NCBI GenBank assembly: GCA_029858505.1
Contig: JAOUEW010000001.1
Location: 918,142-982,141 of the forward strand
Length of the DNA: 64,000 nt
Origin: Deltaproteobacteria bacterium
Lineage (GTDB): Bacteria; SAR324; JACQKK01
Direction of reading: 5' to 3'
Within the stretch, counting starts at the first letter, position 1; every line of letters starts with the position of its first letter. The notes beneath the pieces are model-generated. The model saw nothing but the letters and a program-made list of their open reading frames with translations, had not been told where the DNA came from and made no database searches. Below, piece after piece: positions 25,089 to 34,902 of this stretch. Position numbers and translations under genes: made by a program.

Positions 25089-26099
25089 TTGTCCGCCGTT
25101 CTCTTCCCCCACCTTGGCCTGGCGGTTGACCAGGGAACCATCCTGGCCTGGATCAAACAGCCAGGCCAGCCGGTGAAACCTGGCGAGGAACTGGTGGAAT
25201 TGGCGCTGGAAAAAGCCGTGAACGTGATTACCGCAGAGGAAGAAGGGGTTCTGCTGGCGGTGTACGCCCCGCCTGGGGCCGTGGTGGCCCAGGGTGAAAC
25301 CCTGGGCTGGATTGGCCAGGCCCACGAGACCCCACCCCACCACCGGCCTGTTCTGCTGGGGTGGGCAGAAGATGTCGCCCCCCCTCCAGAGGCTTCCGGC
25401 GCTGTTCCCACTTTTCGCCCGGGTTCTCTGCCAGGAAAGCAAACCCGGCAGTTGTTGAAGAACCAACTGCGCGAAACCACCGCCCATCGCATGGCCCACA
25501 GCTGGCAGGCCCCCAAGGTCGACCTGTTTCAGGATGTGGACTTTACCGGGGCGGTGGCCCACCGCCAAGCCCTGAAAGCCCAGGGCCGAGAAGCGCCCTC
25601 CTACAACTTATACTTGGCTCAGGCCGTGACCCTGGCCTTTCAGGAATTTCCCCAGCTGAACCTGCATTGGACCGGCAGCAAGGCCCAGGCGGTGGAAGGC
25701 GTGCATATTGGGCTGGCGGTGGCCCTGGAGGAGGGGCTGCTGACGGTTTCTCTGCGCAACACAGCGGGGGTGGACCTGGAGGAACTGCAGCGCAAATTCA
25801 AAGCCCAAATGCGCAAAGCCCTGGGCATGACCCTGGCGCCGGAAGATATGTTTGGAAACTCGCTGACCATCACCAACCTGGGAGAAACCGGAATCACCGC
25901 CTTCGCGGCGCTGTTGAATCCGCCAGAGGTGTTTATATTGTCGGTGGGGGCGTTGGAAGAACGGCCTGTGGTGCGGGATGGGGCCGTGACGGTGAGAACC
26001 ATGGCCACCCTGGGGCTGAGTTTCGATCACCGGGCGGTGGATGGACAGCCCGCGGCCAAACTGCTGGCCGCGATTCGCAGAAATCTGGAAAACCTGTAA
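25089..26099 (+). CDS. Orphan lipoyl acyltransferase (2-oxo acid dehydrogenase E2 family)
   Basis: The 336-residue protein combines a lipoyl domain (residues 1-75, lipoyl lysine Lys42 in L-E-K-A-V) with a catalytic acyltransferase domain (about 115-336). The active-site motif is D-H-R-A-V-D-G (His314, Asp318). E2 enzymes carry acyl groups from E1 to CoA in pyruvate, 2-oxoglutarate or branched-chain complexes. The linker is short and lacks a clear peripheral-subunit-binding domain, and no E1 or E3 gene is nearby. The TTG start is supported by AAAGGAGA just upstream. The substrate cannot be assigned. Confidence 0.88.
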   Translation: MSAVLFPHLGLAVDQGTILAWIKQPGQPVKPGEELVELALEKAVNVITAEEEGVLLAVYAPPGAVVAQGETLGWIGQAHETPPHHRPVLLGWAEDVAPPPEASGAVPTFRPGSLPGKQTRQLLKNQLRETTAHRMAHSWQAPKVDLFQDVDFTGAVAHRQALKAQGREAPSYNLYLAQAVTLAFQEFPQLNLHWTGSKAQAVEGVHIGLAVALEEGLLTVSLRNTAGVDLEELQRKFKAQMRKALGMTLAPEDMFGNSLTITNLGETGITAFAALLNPPEVFILSVGALEERPVVRDGAVTVRTMATLGLSFDHRAVDGQPAAKLLAAIRRNLENL

Positions 26100-26111
26100 T
26101 TCCTCTCCGGC

Positions 26112-26567
26112 TTATTCTTCCTGCTCAAAGCTTTCTTGGTCTTCATGGGAGAACTCTCCCATGGTACGGCCATGCAGCCGCTCTTGCTCTTCCTGGTATT
26201 CCAGGCTAAAGCGGGCCAGGGGCATGATGACCAAGCGCTTGGGGTTAATGGGCTCTTCCGTGCCCTCGCACAGTCCAAAGGTTCCATCCCTCATTTTATC
26301 AAAGGCTTCTTCAATCTGCTGCAGGCGCCGCAGGTGGCGCTCGTGAATCAACAGAGAAAACTCCCGTTCCCTGGCTTTGGTGGCCTGGTCAATGTCGTCT
26401 CCCACGTCATCCTGCTCTTTGTTGTCTGGCGTCAGGTCGTTGTGAACGTTGGCGTTCACAATGCGCAGGCTTTCTTCCCGCATCTGCTCCAGCTTTTGGA
26501 TGATTTTTTCCAAAAGGTCGGCGCTGATGTGGGGGAGATTGTAATGAAGTTTTTTCGGTTCCGCCAT
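26112..26567 (-). CDS. DksA/TraR-family regulator lacking the zinc finger
   Basis: DksA proteins enter the RNA polymerase secondary channel and modulate initiation with ppGpp. This 151-residue product has a long coiled coil with the acidic tip D-D-I-D-Q-A (D-x-x-D-x-A at 57-62). The C-terminal finger F-G-L-C-E-G-T-E-E-P-I-N-P-K-R-L keeps only Cys100; the other three positions are Thr103, Ser121 and Tyr124. It therefore probably does not bind zinc, like the DksA2 paralogues described in Pseudomonas. The E/Q-rich tail is unusual. It lies next to the pyrophosphatase gene, separated by a terminator. Confidence 0.9.
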   Translation of the reverse strand: MAEPKKLHYNLPHISADLLEKIIQKLEQMREESLRIVNANVHNDLTPDNKEQDDVGDDIDQATKAREREFSLLIHERHLRRLQQIEEAFDKMRDGTFGLCEGTEEPINPKRLVIMPLARFSLEYQEEQERLHGRTMGEFSHEDQESFEQEE

Positions 26568-26658
26568 GATGGCATTCGTTTGGGCTTAAGGGGAAGGATC
26601 GGCCGTCCATTTTCCCGGATATCGGGGTTGGGGCCATGGGGGGTATGGTGAACAGGGG

Positions 26659-26698
26659 AAAAACCAACGGAAACCGGGAATCCCCCGGTTTCCGTTGG
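26659..26698 (-). terminator. Strong rho-independent terminator of the pyrophosphatase gene
   Basis: On the minus strand CCAACGGAAACCGGG pairs perfectly with CCCGGTTTCCGTTGG (15-bp stem, 5-nt loop), followed by TTTTT. In plus coordinates the arms are 26684-26698 and 26664-26678, and the A-run at 26659-26663 is the U-tract. It sits 20 bp after the pyrophosphatase stop. Confidence 0.92.
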
Positions 26699-26717
26699 CG
26701 TTGACCCAGCCCTTGCC

Positions 26718-28985
<2,268 letters not shown>

Positions 28986-29426
28986 GGGTGGTTAGCTCCT
29001 TGATGTTTATGTACAGACGCAATGGATGAAGGTCTGTCTAAAAACTTGCTGACTTTCCCTCCGGCCCCAGGTTGGCATACCATAAAGTAAGCCAGCCGCT
29101 GCTGGAGGAAAGAAAGCAGGTAAACCCGTGTTTTTGAAAAACGGTGTTTGGTTTGAATGCCTAAACAGCCTGGAAAACAAACCAATTGAAACAACCCACT
29201 GATGAAACAATGACTTAACACAACTAACCAAACGTCAACCCGTCATTTTTTTAATTGTTTGGCTTTGCCAAGACGATACAATATCATCAATCAATTCAAT
29301 CTACAAATTATACATCACGTCGAAAGACCAATGAAAATAAATGGGGACACCGGTCCGGACACCAAATGCCCAGTCCTAAGAAACCGGTTTATCCTGACCC
29401 GAAGTTGTACCAGCATCCAGGGGAGA
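28986..29426. other. Divergent intergenic region with a candidate promoter
   Basis: This 441-bp, AT-richer stretch separates the pyrophosphatase gene (minus) from the lipoprotein gene (plus). On the plus strand TTGTTT (29255-29260) and TACAAT (29277-29282) are spaced by 16 bp, a fair sigma-70 promoter. The lipoprotein frame extends upstream to 29259 without a signal-peptide-like start. Nothing else is recognised. Confidence 0.4.
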
Positions 29427-30176
29427 ATGACAAGAGAATCCGGTAAAAAACCCACCCGATCCCGTTGCCCAGGGTCTGCTTCCCTGGGGTGGGGGGGATG
29501 GACTCGGCTGGTGTTGGTGCTGGTTGCCGCAAGCCTAACCAGCTGCACCACGGCTCAGGAGCGAGAAGACCCCGCGTCCATTTGGAGCCAGGGAAAATTT
29601 CAACCTTCAGAAATCGCGGAACATATCCACGCGACTCGGCGCAGCGGGGCGTTGTATCGCGACTTTCGCACGGTATTATTGGCCGAGGTTATCTTTCAAG
29701 ACGAAAAGCACCGGGAATGGTTCCGCTATATGTTAAAGGAGCGCTACCAAGTGGCTCCAGAGGAATTGGCAGCCATGGCCCGGATGGATACGGAAACCTT
29801 TGAAAATAAGTTTGAGTTTTTGGTGCTGGTAACCCCAGGTAGGCATGAAAAAATCCGGCTGAATCAACCGGGATCGCTGTGGAAAATTATGCTGAAAGAC
29901 GATGACGGACATTTGCTTTCACCTGTTCTGGTGGAAAAAATAAACCCAGATCAGATGACGTATCATTATCTGGAACAACACTATCCGCAACTGAACCGCT
30001 GGCAGGAAGTCTACCGGGTGGGGTTCCCAAAATTAGAGAAAACCCGGGTGTCTACCCCCCTGGGGGCCCAGCCCTTTCAGTTGCTGCTGACCGGGGTGGA
30101 GGGGACGGTTACCCTTCAGTGGAACGATCCCGCTCTGTTTTATTTGCAGGGGGTTCCGTCATCCAACCCTCGTTGA
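29427..30176 (+). CDS. Lipoprotein of unknown function
   Basis: The 249-residue product has a type II signal: Arg/Lys-rich n-region, hydrophobic L-V-L-V-L-V-A-A-S and lipobox L-T-S-C (Cys40), then T-T-A-Q-E. The mature part is soluble, with a helical first half (Y-R-D-F-R-T-V-L-L-A-E-V-I-F-Q-D) and a beta-rich second half. The residue after Cys is Thr, which does not signal inner-membrane retention, so outer-membrane anchoring is plausible. No family is recognised. The chosen ATG has its GGAG very close, and the ATG at 29331 is possible. Confidence 0.7.
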   Translation: MTRESGKKPTRSRCPGSASLGWGGWTRLVLVLVAASLTSCTTAQEREDPASIWSQGKFQPSEIAEHIHATRRSGALYRDFRTVLLAEVIFQDEKHREWFRYMLKERYQVAPEELAAMARMDTETFENKFEFLVLVTPGRHEKIRLNQPGSLWKIMLKDDDGHLLSPVLVEKINPDQMTYHYLEQHYPQLNRWQEVYRVGFPKLEKTRVSTPLGAQPFQLLLTGVEGTVTLQWNDPALFYLQGVPSSNPR

Positions 30177-30572
30177 TCTTTTCTGTTGACAATTCCCTCA
30201 AAATTGACCATTTAACAGTATGGCCGTCCATGCGCCGGGTTTGCCCGGCCTATGGGCATGGCGACCCTTTAGCAGTAAGCATTAAGCGACGCTTCCTTTG
30301 AAATCTGCCGGTTTATTATGGCGTTTTTACAGGGTATCGCTACTTGAGAATAACTTTTCCCGGAAGAAGGCCTAAACTGAAGCAGCAGGCCTGCTCAGCC
30401 CAAGCGGAATCCGGATTCTGCAGGGTGAACCCCAAGGGGAACACCCGGTTTTAACTGCCTGATTTGTTATAAAATTTTGATGCCGTGCCTTGATTTATTT
30501 ACAACAACACCGGGTTTTGGGCATTTGAGCCCCCCGGTGCTCAATGACACTTAAGCGAAGGAGCATAACGGA
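30177..30572 (+). promoter_or_regulatory. Long palindrome-rich leader of the filament-like gene
   Basis: The 396-bp gap holds several inverted repeats: AGCAGGCCTGCT (30384-30395), GAATCCGGATTC (30407-30418), a GGGTG/CACCC arrangement near 30423-30446, and CACCGGG/CCCGGTG (30508-30514, 30533-30539) with an internal GGGC/GCCC. The last ends about 17 bp before the AAGGAG ribosome-binding site. A TATAAA at 30468-30473 may be a -10 box. No known riboswitch class is recognised. Confidence 0.5.
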
Positions 30573-32420
30573 ATGGCTAGAGATGCGATGAGTCACGGGC
30601 CGAATTTAATTCACCCGGAAAAAGCGAGCGCGGTAGGTTCTCGGAACAGTTTGAACCGGGACAACCGCAACGAATACGAAGAGTCGAAGCTTCTGATTGA
30701 CGAAGAAGTGGACAAAGTGCTGAACCACATTCACGCCAAGCTGCCCCCGGAAGTGTTGGAGAAGCTGGACGTGATGGGTTCGGTGAAGTCCAAGCTGCAT
30801 AACTACTTCAACCAGAACTTCCAGAACATGTACAACCGCTATCTCACCACCATGGAAGATGAGATGGGCAAAAAGGTGCGTGACCTGGTGGACAAAGAGG
30901 AATACCGCAACCTGAACCGCTATACCCCCCGGGAAATCTCTGAAATTCTGGACAAAATCGGCGGGATGGACAAATTCCACACCGGTGAGATTGAAAAATC
31001 CGTGGTGAACATCTACGGCCACCTGCAAGGTCATATTCAGCGGGGCGTGTACGAACTGGAGAACGAAACCAACGCCCTGTTGCGGCAAAAAACCGATGTG
31101 GGCGCCTTTGTTCGCGGTGAGAACACCTATGCCATCGCCAAGTGTTCCTTCAAGAACAACTACTTTAAGCCCAAAACCGTGATGGACGTGAAACTGGCCA
31201 TCAACATTTTGGATCAAGAATTGGCCAGCCCCATCTATCACTACCAGGTATCGGTGGATACCATTGTGAAAGACATCATCGCCAAGCATGTTCACGAATT
31301 GATTGACAACGAAATCAAGGAACTGAGCACCACCCTGGTGGATGAAGGCAAGGAAGAACTGACCCAGACCGAGATTTTGTTCGAAAAAATCAAGGCCCTG
31401 GACAACTACGTGGAAGACGACCAAGTCAACGAAGCCTCCAAGCGCTACCAATTTGTGGCCAAGCGCTTCATGGATAAAATCGCTGGCCTGGGCGCGGAAA
31501 TTGACCCCGATGAATACGACCCGTTGAACATCCGCGAAAACGTGAAGCGCGTGATCGACAACGAGAACATCCGCAACCGGGGCTTCAACACCGCCGTCAA
31601 CAGCCTGACCTCCATCCTGGATACCTCCAAGATGGGATATCAGCACGTGGAAAACTACAAAAATGCCCGCGAGTGCGTGTTGCGCGAGTATGAAGATACC
31701 GACATCACCCAACTGCCCGATGAGCGTTTCGCGCTGAAGCTGACCTATTTAGACTTTCAGCAAATCACCGAAATGCGCAACGCCTTTACCGTTCAGTTCG
31801 ATGAACTGCACCGGGAAATCATGAAGGTGGTGGAAGTGGTGGATGTGCTGTACAAAGATGACAAAGCCGCCAAAGGCTACAAAGACTTCAACGACATTGC
31901 CGACCAATACCTGAAGGGCGGCAGCAAGCGGGGTTGGTTCTCTGCCCGGTCGGAAGAAGGCGGCGAAGCCGAAGGCGAAAACACCAAGAAGTGGAACGAG
32001 TTGGTCTTTATTGCTCCCCGGCAGATTGCCGAAAAGGAGGAAACCAAGTCCAACGTGTACATCATCGAGGAACTGCGCAAGCGGATTGCCAACGCCAAAA
32101 AGGTGTTGAGCAAGGTGTATGGCAACCAACACCCCACCGACCGCATTATTGTGGAAAGCCGGCTGGGATTCCTGGAACGCAAGTTCGAGGAGTTCGAAGC
32201 CCTGGTGAACCCCTATAACGTGCTGCCGGGTTTGGTGCTGGAAATTGACATCACCACGGTGAAACGGAAGCGCTTCACCATGATGGCCATGGCCAACGTG
32301 TTGAACGAGTTCCTCTACACGGTGTCCAAAGGCTTTGCCGACGCGGCGTTCGCTCAGTTTTCTCGGCGGCGCTCCACCGAACGGTCTGACATCGCTCAGA
32401 CCTTCGAAGCCGCCGAGTAA
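30573..32420 (+). CDS. Large helical protein resembling cytoplasmic filament protein CfpA
   Basis: The 615-residue product is soluble, highly charged and mostly helical, without signal or membrane segments. It starts M-A-R-D-A-M-S-H-G-P and continues N-E-Y-E-E-S-K-L-L-I-D-E-E-V-D-K-V-L-N-H-I. The overall character matches my recollection of spirochaete CfpA, the subunit of cytoplasmic filament ribbons, but I could not compare sequences. A Gly/Glu-rich linker (G-G-E-A-E-G-E-N near 470) precedes a conserved-looking C-terminal region (R-I-I-V-E-S-R-L-G-F-L-E-R-K-F). Strong preference for C-ending AAC, GAC and TTC codons suggests high expression. It has its own leader, AAGGAG ribosome-binding site and terminator, so it is probably monocistronic. 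Confidence 0.6.
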   Translation: MARDAMSHGPNLIHPEKASAVGSRNSLNRDNRNEYEESKLLIDEEVDKVLNHIHAKLPPEVLEKLDVMGSVKSKLHNYFNQNFQNMYNRYLTTMEDEMGKKVRDLVDKEEYRNLNRYTPREISEILDKIGGMDKFHTGEIEKSVVNIYGHLQGHIQRGVYELENETNALLRQKTDVGAFVRGENTYAIAKCSFKNNYFKPKTVMDVKLAINILDQELASPIYHYQVSVDTIVKDIIAKHVHELIDNEIKELSTTLVDEGKEELTQTEILFEKIKALDNYVEDDQVNEASKRYQFVAKRFMDKIAGLGAEIDPDEYDPLNIRENVKRVIDNENIRNRGFNTAVNSLTSILDTSKMGYQHVENYKNARECVLREYEDTDITQLPDERFALKLTYLDFQQITEMRNAFTVQFDELHREIMKVVEVVDVLYKDDKAAKGYKDFNDIADQYLKGGSKRGWFSARSEEGGEAEGENTKKWNELVFIAPRQIAEKEETKSNVYIIEELRKRIANAKKVLSKVYGNQHPTDRIIVESRLGFLERKFEEFEALVNPYNVLPGLVLEIDITTVKRKRFTMMAMANVLNEFLYTVSKGFADAAFAQFSRRRSTERSDIAQTFEAAE

Positions 32421-32503
32421 CCGAGTTTTCGGTTGGCGGTTTGGCAGAAGCCAAACGGGTTGGAAGCAGTGTTTGCTTGCAACCCGGTCAAAAAAACGGG
32501 GAA

Positions 32504-32536
32504 GGGCACCGGAAACGGTGCCCTTTTCTGTTTCTT
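32504..32536 (+). terminator. Rho-independent terminator after the filament-like gene
   Basis: GGGCACCG (32504-32511) pairs perfectly with CGGTGCCC (32516-32523) around a GAAA tetraloop, followed by TTTTCTGTTTC. Confidence 0.92.
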
Positions 32537-32563
32537 CCTGTGTCGTGAGTCAGTTTAATTCTC

Positions 32564-32637
32564 GCGTCCGTAGCTCAGCCGGATAGAGCAACGGTTTTCT
32601 AAACCGTCGGTGGCAGGTTCGAGTCCTGCCGGACGCG
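32564..32637 (+). tRNA. tRNA-Arg (anticodon TCT)
   Basis: The 74-nt sequence folds as a cloverleaf. The acceptor stem is GCGTCCG/CGGACGC, the D-arm contains TAGCTCAGCCGGATAGAGCA, the anticodon stem is ACGGT/ACCGT with loop TTTCTAA (anticodon TCT at 32598-32600), and the T-arm is GCAGG-TTCGAGT-CCTGC. The discriminator is G, and CCA is not encoded. It reads AGA arginine codons. Confidence 0.97.
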
Positions 32638-32751
32638 CTTTTTCTTCCGCCATTCGCAATGCCCCCTCTGGCGCAATGCCCGTGAGAAGAGTAGGATTTG
32701 CGGAAAGAGAGCGGAATTGCGGCGGATTGTATTCTTTCTCCATGGGGCATG

Positions 32752-33224
32752 ATGACCTTAAGCATAGATCACCTGCTTCGAATCGTTGCCACGCTGGAAC
32801 AAGCCGTACAAGCCCTCCAAGAGACGGGATTGAATGACCCCCGTATTACCTTTTTCGCAGTGCCGCCATTAAAAACTACGAACTGTCCCTGGAAATCACC
32901 GGTAAATTGTTGCGCAAGGCATTGAAGCCCCATGGCGGAAGTCCAAGGTCTGTGGACGCGCTGACATTCCAGGATGTCTTTCGATTGGCCGGGAAGCACG
33001 GTCTCCTGACTCTGGATGAAATTGAACGTTGGTTTGTTTACCTAGACAATCGCAATACCACCGCCCATGATTATGGCGAAGGTTTTGCCAACGAAACACT
33101 GAAAATTCTTCCCGATTACATTCGTGACGTGAGAACCCTGGGGGCCGCTATGCAAGGGTTGTTCAAAGAAGAAAGCGCTGAAAACCTTGGTTTTGATGAT
33201 GCGACATCTCATGAGCCAGATTGA
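32752..33224 (+). pseudogene. HEPN-domain protein of a HEPN/MNT module, frameshifted
   Basis: From the ATG at 32752 the frame reads a plausible HEPN N-terminus (M-T-L-S-I-D-H-L-L-R-I-V-A-T-L-E-Q) as far as D-P-R-I-T-F-F. After the T-run at 32851-32855 similarity moves to the next frame, which continues R-S-A-A-I-K-N-Y-E-L-S-L-E-I-T and ends at 33224. One extra T restores a single frame of about 157 residues. The second part carries the HEPN RNase motif R-x4-H (R-N-T-T-A-H). HEPN proteins are the toxin partners of MNT nucleotidyltransferases. A real inactivation and a homopolymer sequencing error are both possible. Confidence 0.75.
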
Positions 33225-33561
33225 CCTACAGGAAAAACACCTGCGGACCTTGTTGGAGATTCTGGCCCGGCATGTGCCCCAATCTGAAGTATGGGCCTAT
33301 GGCAGCCGGGTATCCCACACAGGGCACGAAGGCAGTGATTTAGACTTGGTTTTGCGGAACCCGAGCCGCCTGGAAGAGCCCACGACGGGCTGGGCTGATT
33401 TGAAGGAAGCCCTGGAAGACAGCAGTTTGCCCATGATGGTGGAACTGCACGACTGGGCGCGGCTCCCCCAGCCATTTCGGGATGAAATTCAGCGGAAACA
33501 CTTGGTGCTGTGGGAAGGGGACAAACCGAACAACCTGCGGCTTTCGGGCGAACCCTCATGA
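33211..33561 (+). CDS. MNT-type nucleotidyltransferase antitoxin
   Basis: The 116-residue product is a minimal nucleotidyltransferase with G-S-R-V-S-H-T-G-H-E-G-S-D-L-D-L, the G-S-x10-D-x-D motif (Gly31-Ser32, Asp43, Asp45) that binds metal and NTP. In characterised HEPN/MNT pairs the MNT enzyme AMPylates and silences the HEPN toxin. The ATG at 33211 overlaps the HEPN gene by 14 bases. Upstream in-frame starts exist, but this one fits the family N-terminus. Confidence 0.9.
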   Translation: MSQIDLQEKHLRTLLEILARHVPQSEVWAYGSRVSHTGHEGSDLDLVLRNPSRLEEPTTGWADLKEALEDSSLPMMVELHDWARLPQPFRDEIQRKHLVLWEGDKPNNLRLSGEPS

Positions 33562-33638
33562 ATGTGCAAATAGAGCCCATTTCTGACCTGAAGGTGATTG
33601 TTCCGCATGTGGCCGAATGCGGCTTGCCTAGCGCATGA
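33558..33638 (+). CDS. Possible 26-aa peptide or gene remnant after MNT
   Basis: An ATG overlapping the MNT stop (ATGA at 33558-33561) opens a 26-codon frame ending one base before the convergent apbE stop. The overlap looks like a coupled third gene, but the peptide (M-N-V-Q-I-E-P-I-S-D) has no recognisable family. It may be the truncated start of a lost gene. Confidence 0.2.
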   Translation: MNVQIEPISDLKVIVPHVAECGLPSA

Positions 33639-34667
33639 TTAAGAGACCTGCCAGCCCCCCTGGGGATGGGCCCGATAGGCGCAGGTTTCTTCATCTTGCA
33701 GAAAGGCGGGGGCTCCCTGGTTGTCGTAAGCGAACAGGGCATGGCTCCCCGGAGGGGCGCGCAGCACCAAGTCGGGACGGGTGGCGGGAAGACCGGAAAA
33801 TTCGGGGGGAGGGGGCTGGGTGGGGGGAATGGCCGGGAGAGCCCCCCGGCCCCCATATAGCACGCGGGTGACCCGCCCGGAGGCCTCTAGGGCGGTGGCC
33901 CCATGGGCCGTGACGGAAGAGAACTCCAGGGGAAAGGGCCGCCCGGTGCGAGGGTTGAGCAGGTGATGGTAGCGCAGGCCGTCGCGCAGAAAATAGCGCA
34001 TGTAGTCGCCGGAGGTGACCACCGCGCCCTGGTACAAGCTAATGGTGGCCAGAGAAGAGCCGTGGCGGCGTGGGTCGGCCACCCCCACGTTCCAGGGGCG
34101 ACCGTCCGGGGCTATCCGGCCCACCACCCGCAGGTCGCCGCCCAAGTTGACCAGCCCAGCCTCTAGGCCGTTTCCGGTACCCAGGGTTTCCAGGGCCGCT
34201 ACGCATACATCCACGGCATATTCCTTCACCAACCCGCCAAAATCCAGCCGTGTGTCTGGGTGCAGGAACCGCAGGGCTCCCTTTTCCCATTCTACCTTGT
34301 CCCAGCCAACCCCTTCCAGGGCCCGTGAAATCTCTTGGTCTGGCGGAAGGGCCATGGCGGAAAAATTCCACAACCCCTTCAGCCCCCCGATGGTGGGGTC
34401 GAACGCGCCGCCGGTATCACGGTGCAACCGGTCGGCTTCTTCCAGCAGGCGGAGGGTTTCATCGTCCAGCGCGACCGGCTGGTGGTAGGCTTCTCGATTG
34501 ATGCGGGCCAACAGCGATTCAGGCAGAAAAAAACTGTATTTGGCCTCCAGGCGACCCACTCCCTGCAGGGCCGTGGTCACCCAGGCCTGGGCTTGGCGCT
34601 GGTCTTGGCCTCGAATCAACACCTCGCAGCCAGACCCCATGGCCCGGAAGGGAAATTTGAACAACAT
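33639..34667 (-). CDS. apbE: FAD:protein FMN transferase, ApbE family
   Basis: ApbE transfers FMN from FAD to Thr/Ser in target proteins. The 342-residue product has A-M-G-S-G-C-E-V-L-I near the start, G-G-A-F-D-P-T-I-G-G-L, L-D-F-G-G-L-V-K-E-Y-A-V-D, G-L-V-N-L-G-G-D-L-R-V-V-G and H-H-L-L-N-P-R-T-G-R-P. There is no signal peptide or lipobox, unlike most ApbE proteins, so it may act in the cytoplasm, or the true N-terminus may be missed. The A-D-A-L-A-T-A motif region reads G-A-T-A-L-E-A-S, and a Pro-rich insert follows. It is the last gene after the DUF3570/DUF4266/TlpA cluster, which suggests one of those proteins is its target. Confidence 0.92.
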   Translation of the reverse strand: MLFKFPFRAMGSGCEVLIRGQDQRQAQAWVTTALQGVGRLEAKYSFFLPESLLARINREAYHQPVALDDETLRLLEEADRLHRDTGGAFDPTIGGLKGLWNFSAMALPPDQEISRALEGVGWDKVEWEKGALRFLHPDTRLDFGGLVKEYAVDVCVAALETLGTGNGLEAGLVNLGGDLRVVGRIAPDGRPWNVGVADPRRHGSSLATISLYQGAVVTSGDYMRYFLRDGLRYHHLLNPRTGRPFPLEFSSVTAHGATALEASGRVTRVLYGGRGALPAIPPTQPPPPEFSGLPATRPDLVLRAPPGSHALFAYDNQGAPAFLQDEETCAYRAHPQGGWQVS

Positions 34668-34731
34668 GGTTCGCTCTGGTTGGGGAACTTTGTGATCTTG
34701 ATTGTTGTTACCCTACCGCAAAGGTGAGGTT

Positions 34732-34756
34732 AAAAAAAAGGCCCCGAATCGGGGCC
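34732..34756 (-). terminator. Rho-independent terminator between the DUF3570 gene and apbE
   Basis: On the minus strand GGCCCCG-ATT-CGGGGCC is followed by eight T residues (plus-strand A-run 34732-34739, hairpin 34740-34756). It terminates or attenuates read-through from the DUF3570 operon into apbE. Confidence 0.85.
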
Positions 34757-34762
34757 TTTCGC

Positions 34763-34812
34763 ATAACCCGGGTTTTTTCCGTGAAACGGGGGCCGAAGCC
34801 CCCCCCATAAAA
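34763..34812. repeat. Dispersed intergenic repeat, copy 2
   Basis: The segment starts ATAACCCGGGTTTTTTCCGT and continues GAAACGGGGG, then GCC GAAGCC and a C-run with ATAAAA. It matches copy 1 at 18481-18537 in block order, though here the neighbouring genes lie on the minus strand. It sits next to another palindrome, so this gap is unusually repeat-dense. Confidence 0.6.
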
Positions 34813-34816
34813 ACAA

Positions 34817-34840
34817 CCCCCTTCCCTTAAGGGAAGGGGG
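34817..34840. repeat. 24-bp perfect palindrome
   Basis: CCCCCTTCCCTT (34817-34828) is followed directly by its reverse complement AAGGGAAGGGGG (34829-34840). There is no spacer, so it could extrude as a cruciform or be a dimeric protein site; in RNA it would be a long hairpin with a strained loop. Confidence 0.8.
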
Positions 34841-34902
34841 CAGGGGGGTGTGAAAAAATAGGTTATGCAGGGGTTTCAAAACACCAAAGAACAGACCGTT
34901 TA

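Noticed and set aside
30259..30274. Possible sigma-54 promoter TGGCGACCCTTTAGCA upstream of the filament-like gene
   Set aside because: GG-N10-GC spacing is right, but several consensus positions fail (no TGGCAC, TAGC instead of TTGC), and chance matches are frequent.
30606..31712. Minus-strand ORF of 368 codons opposite the filament-like gene
   Set aside because: Antisense of a strongly codon-biased gene; the open frame follows from that bias.
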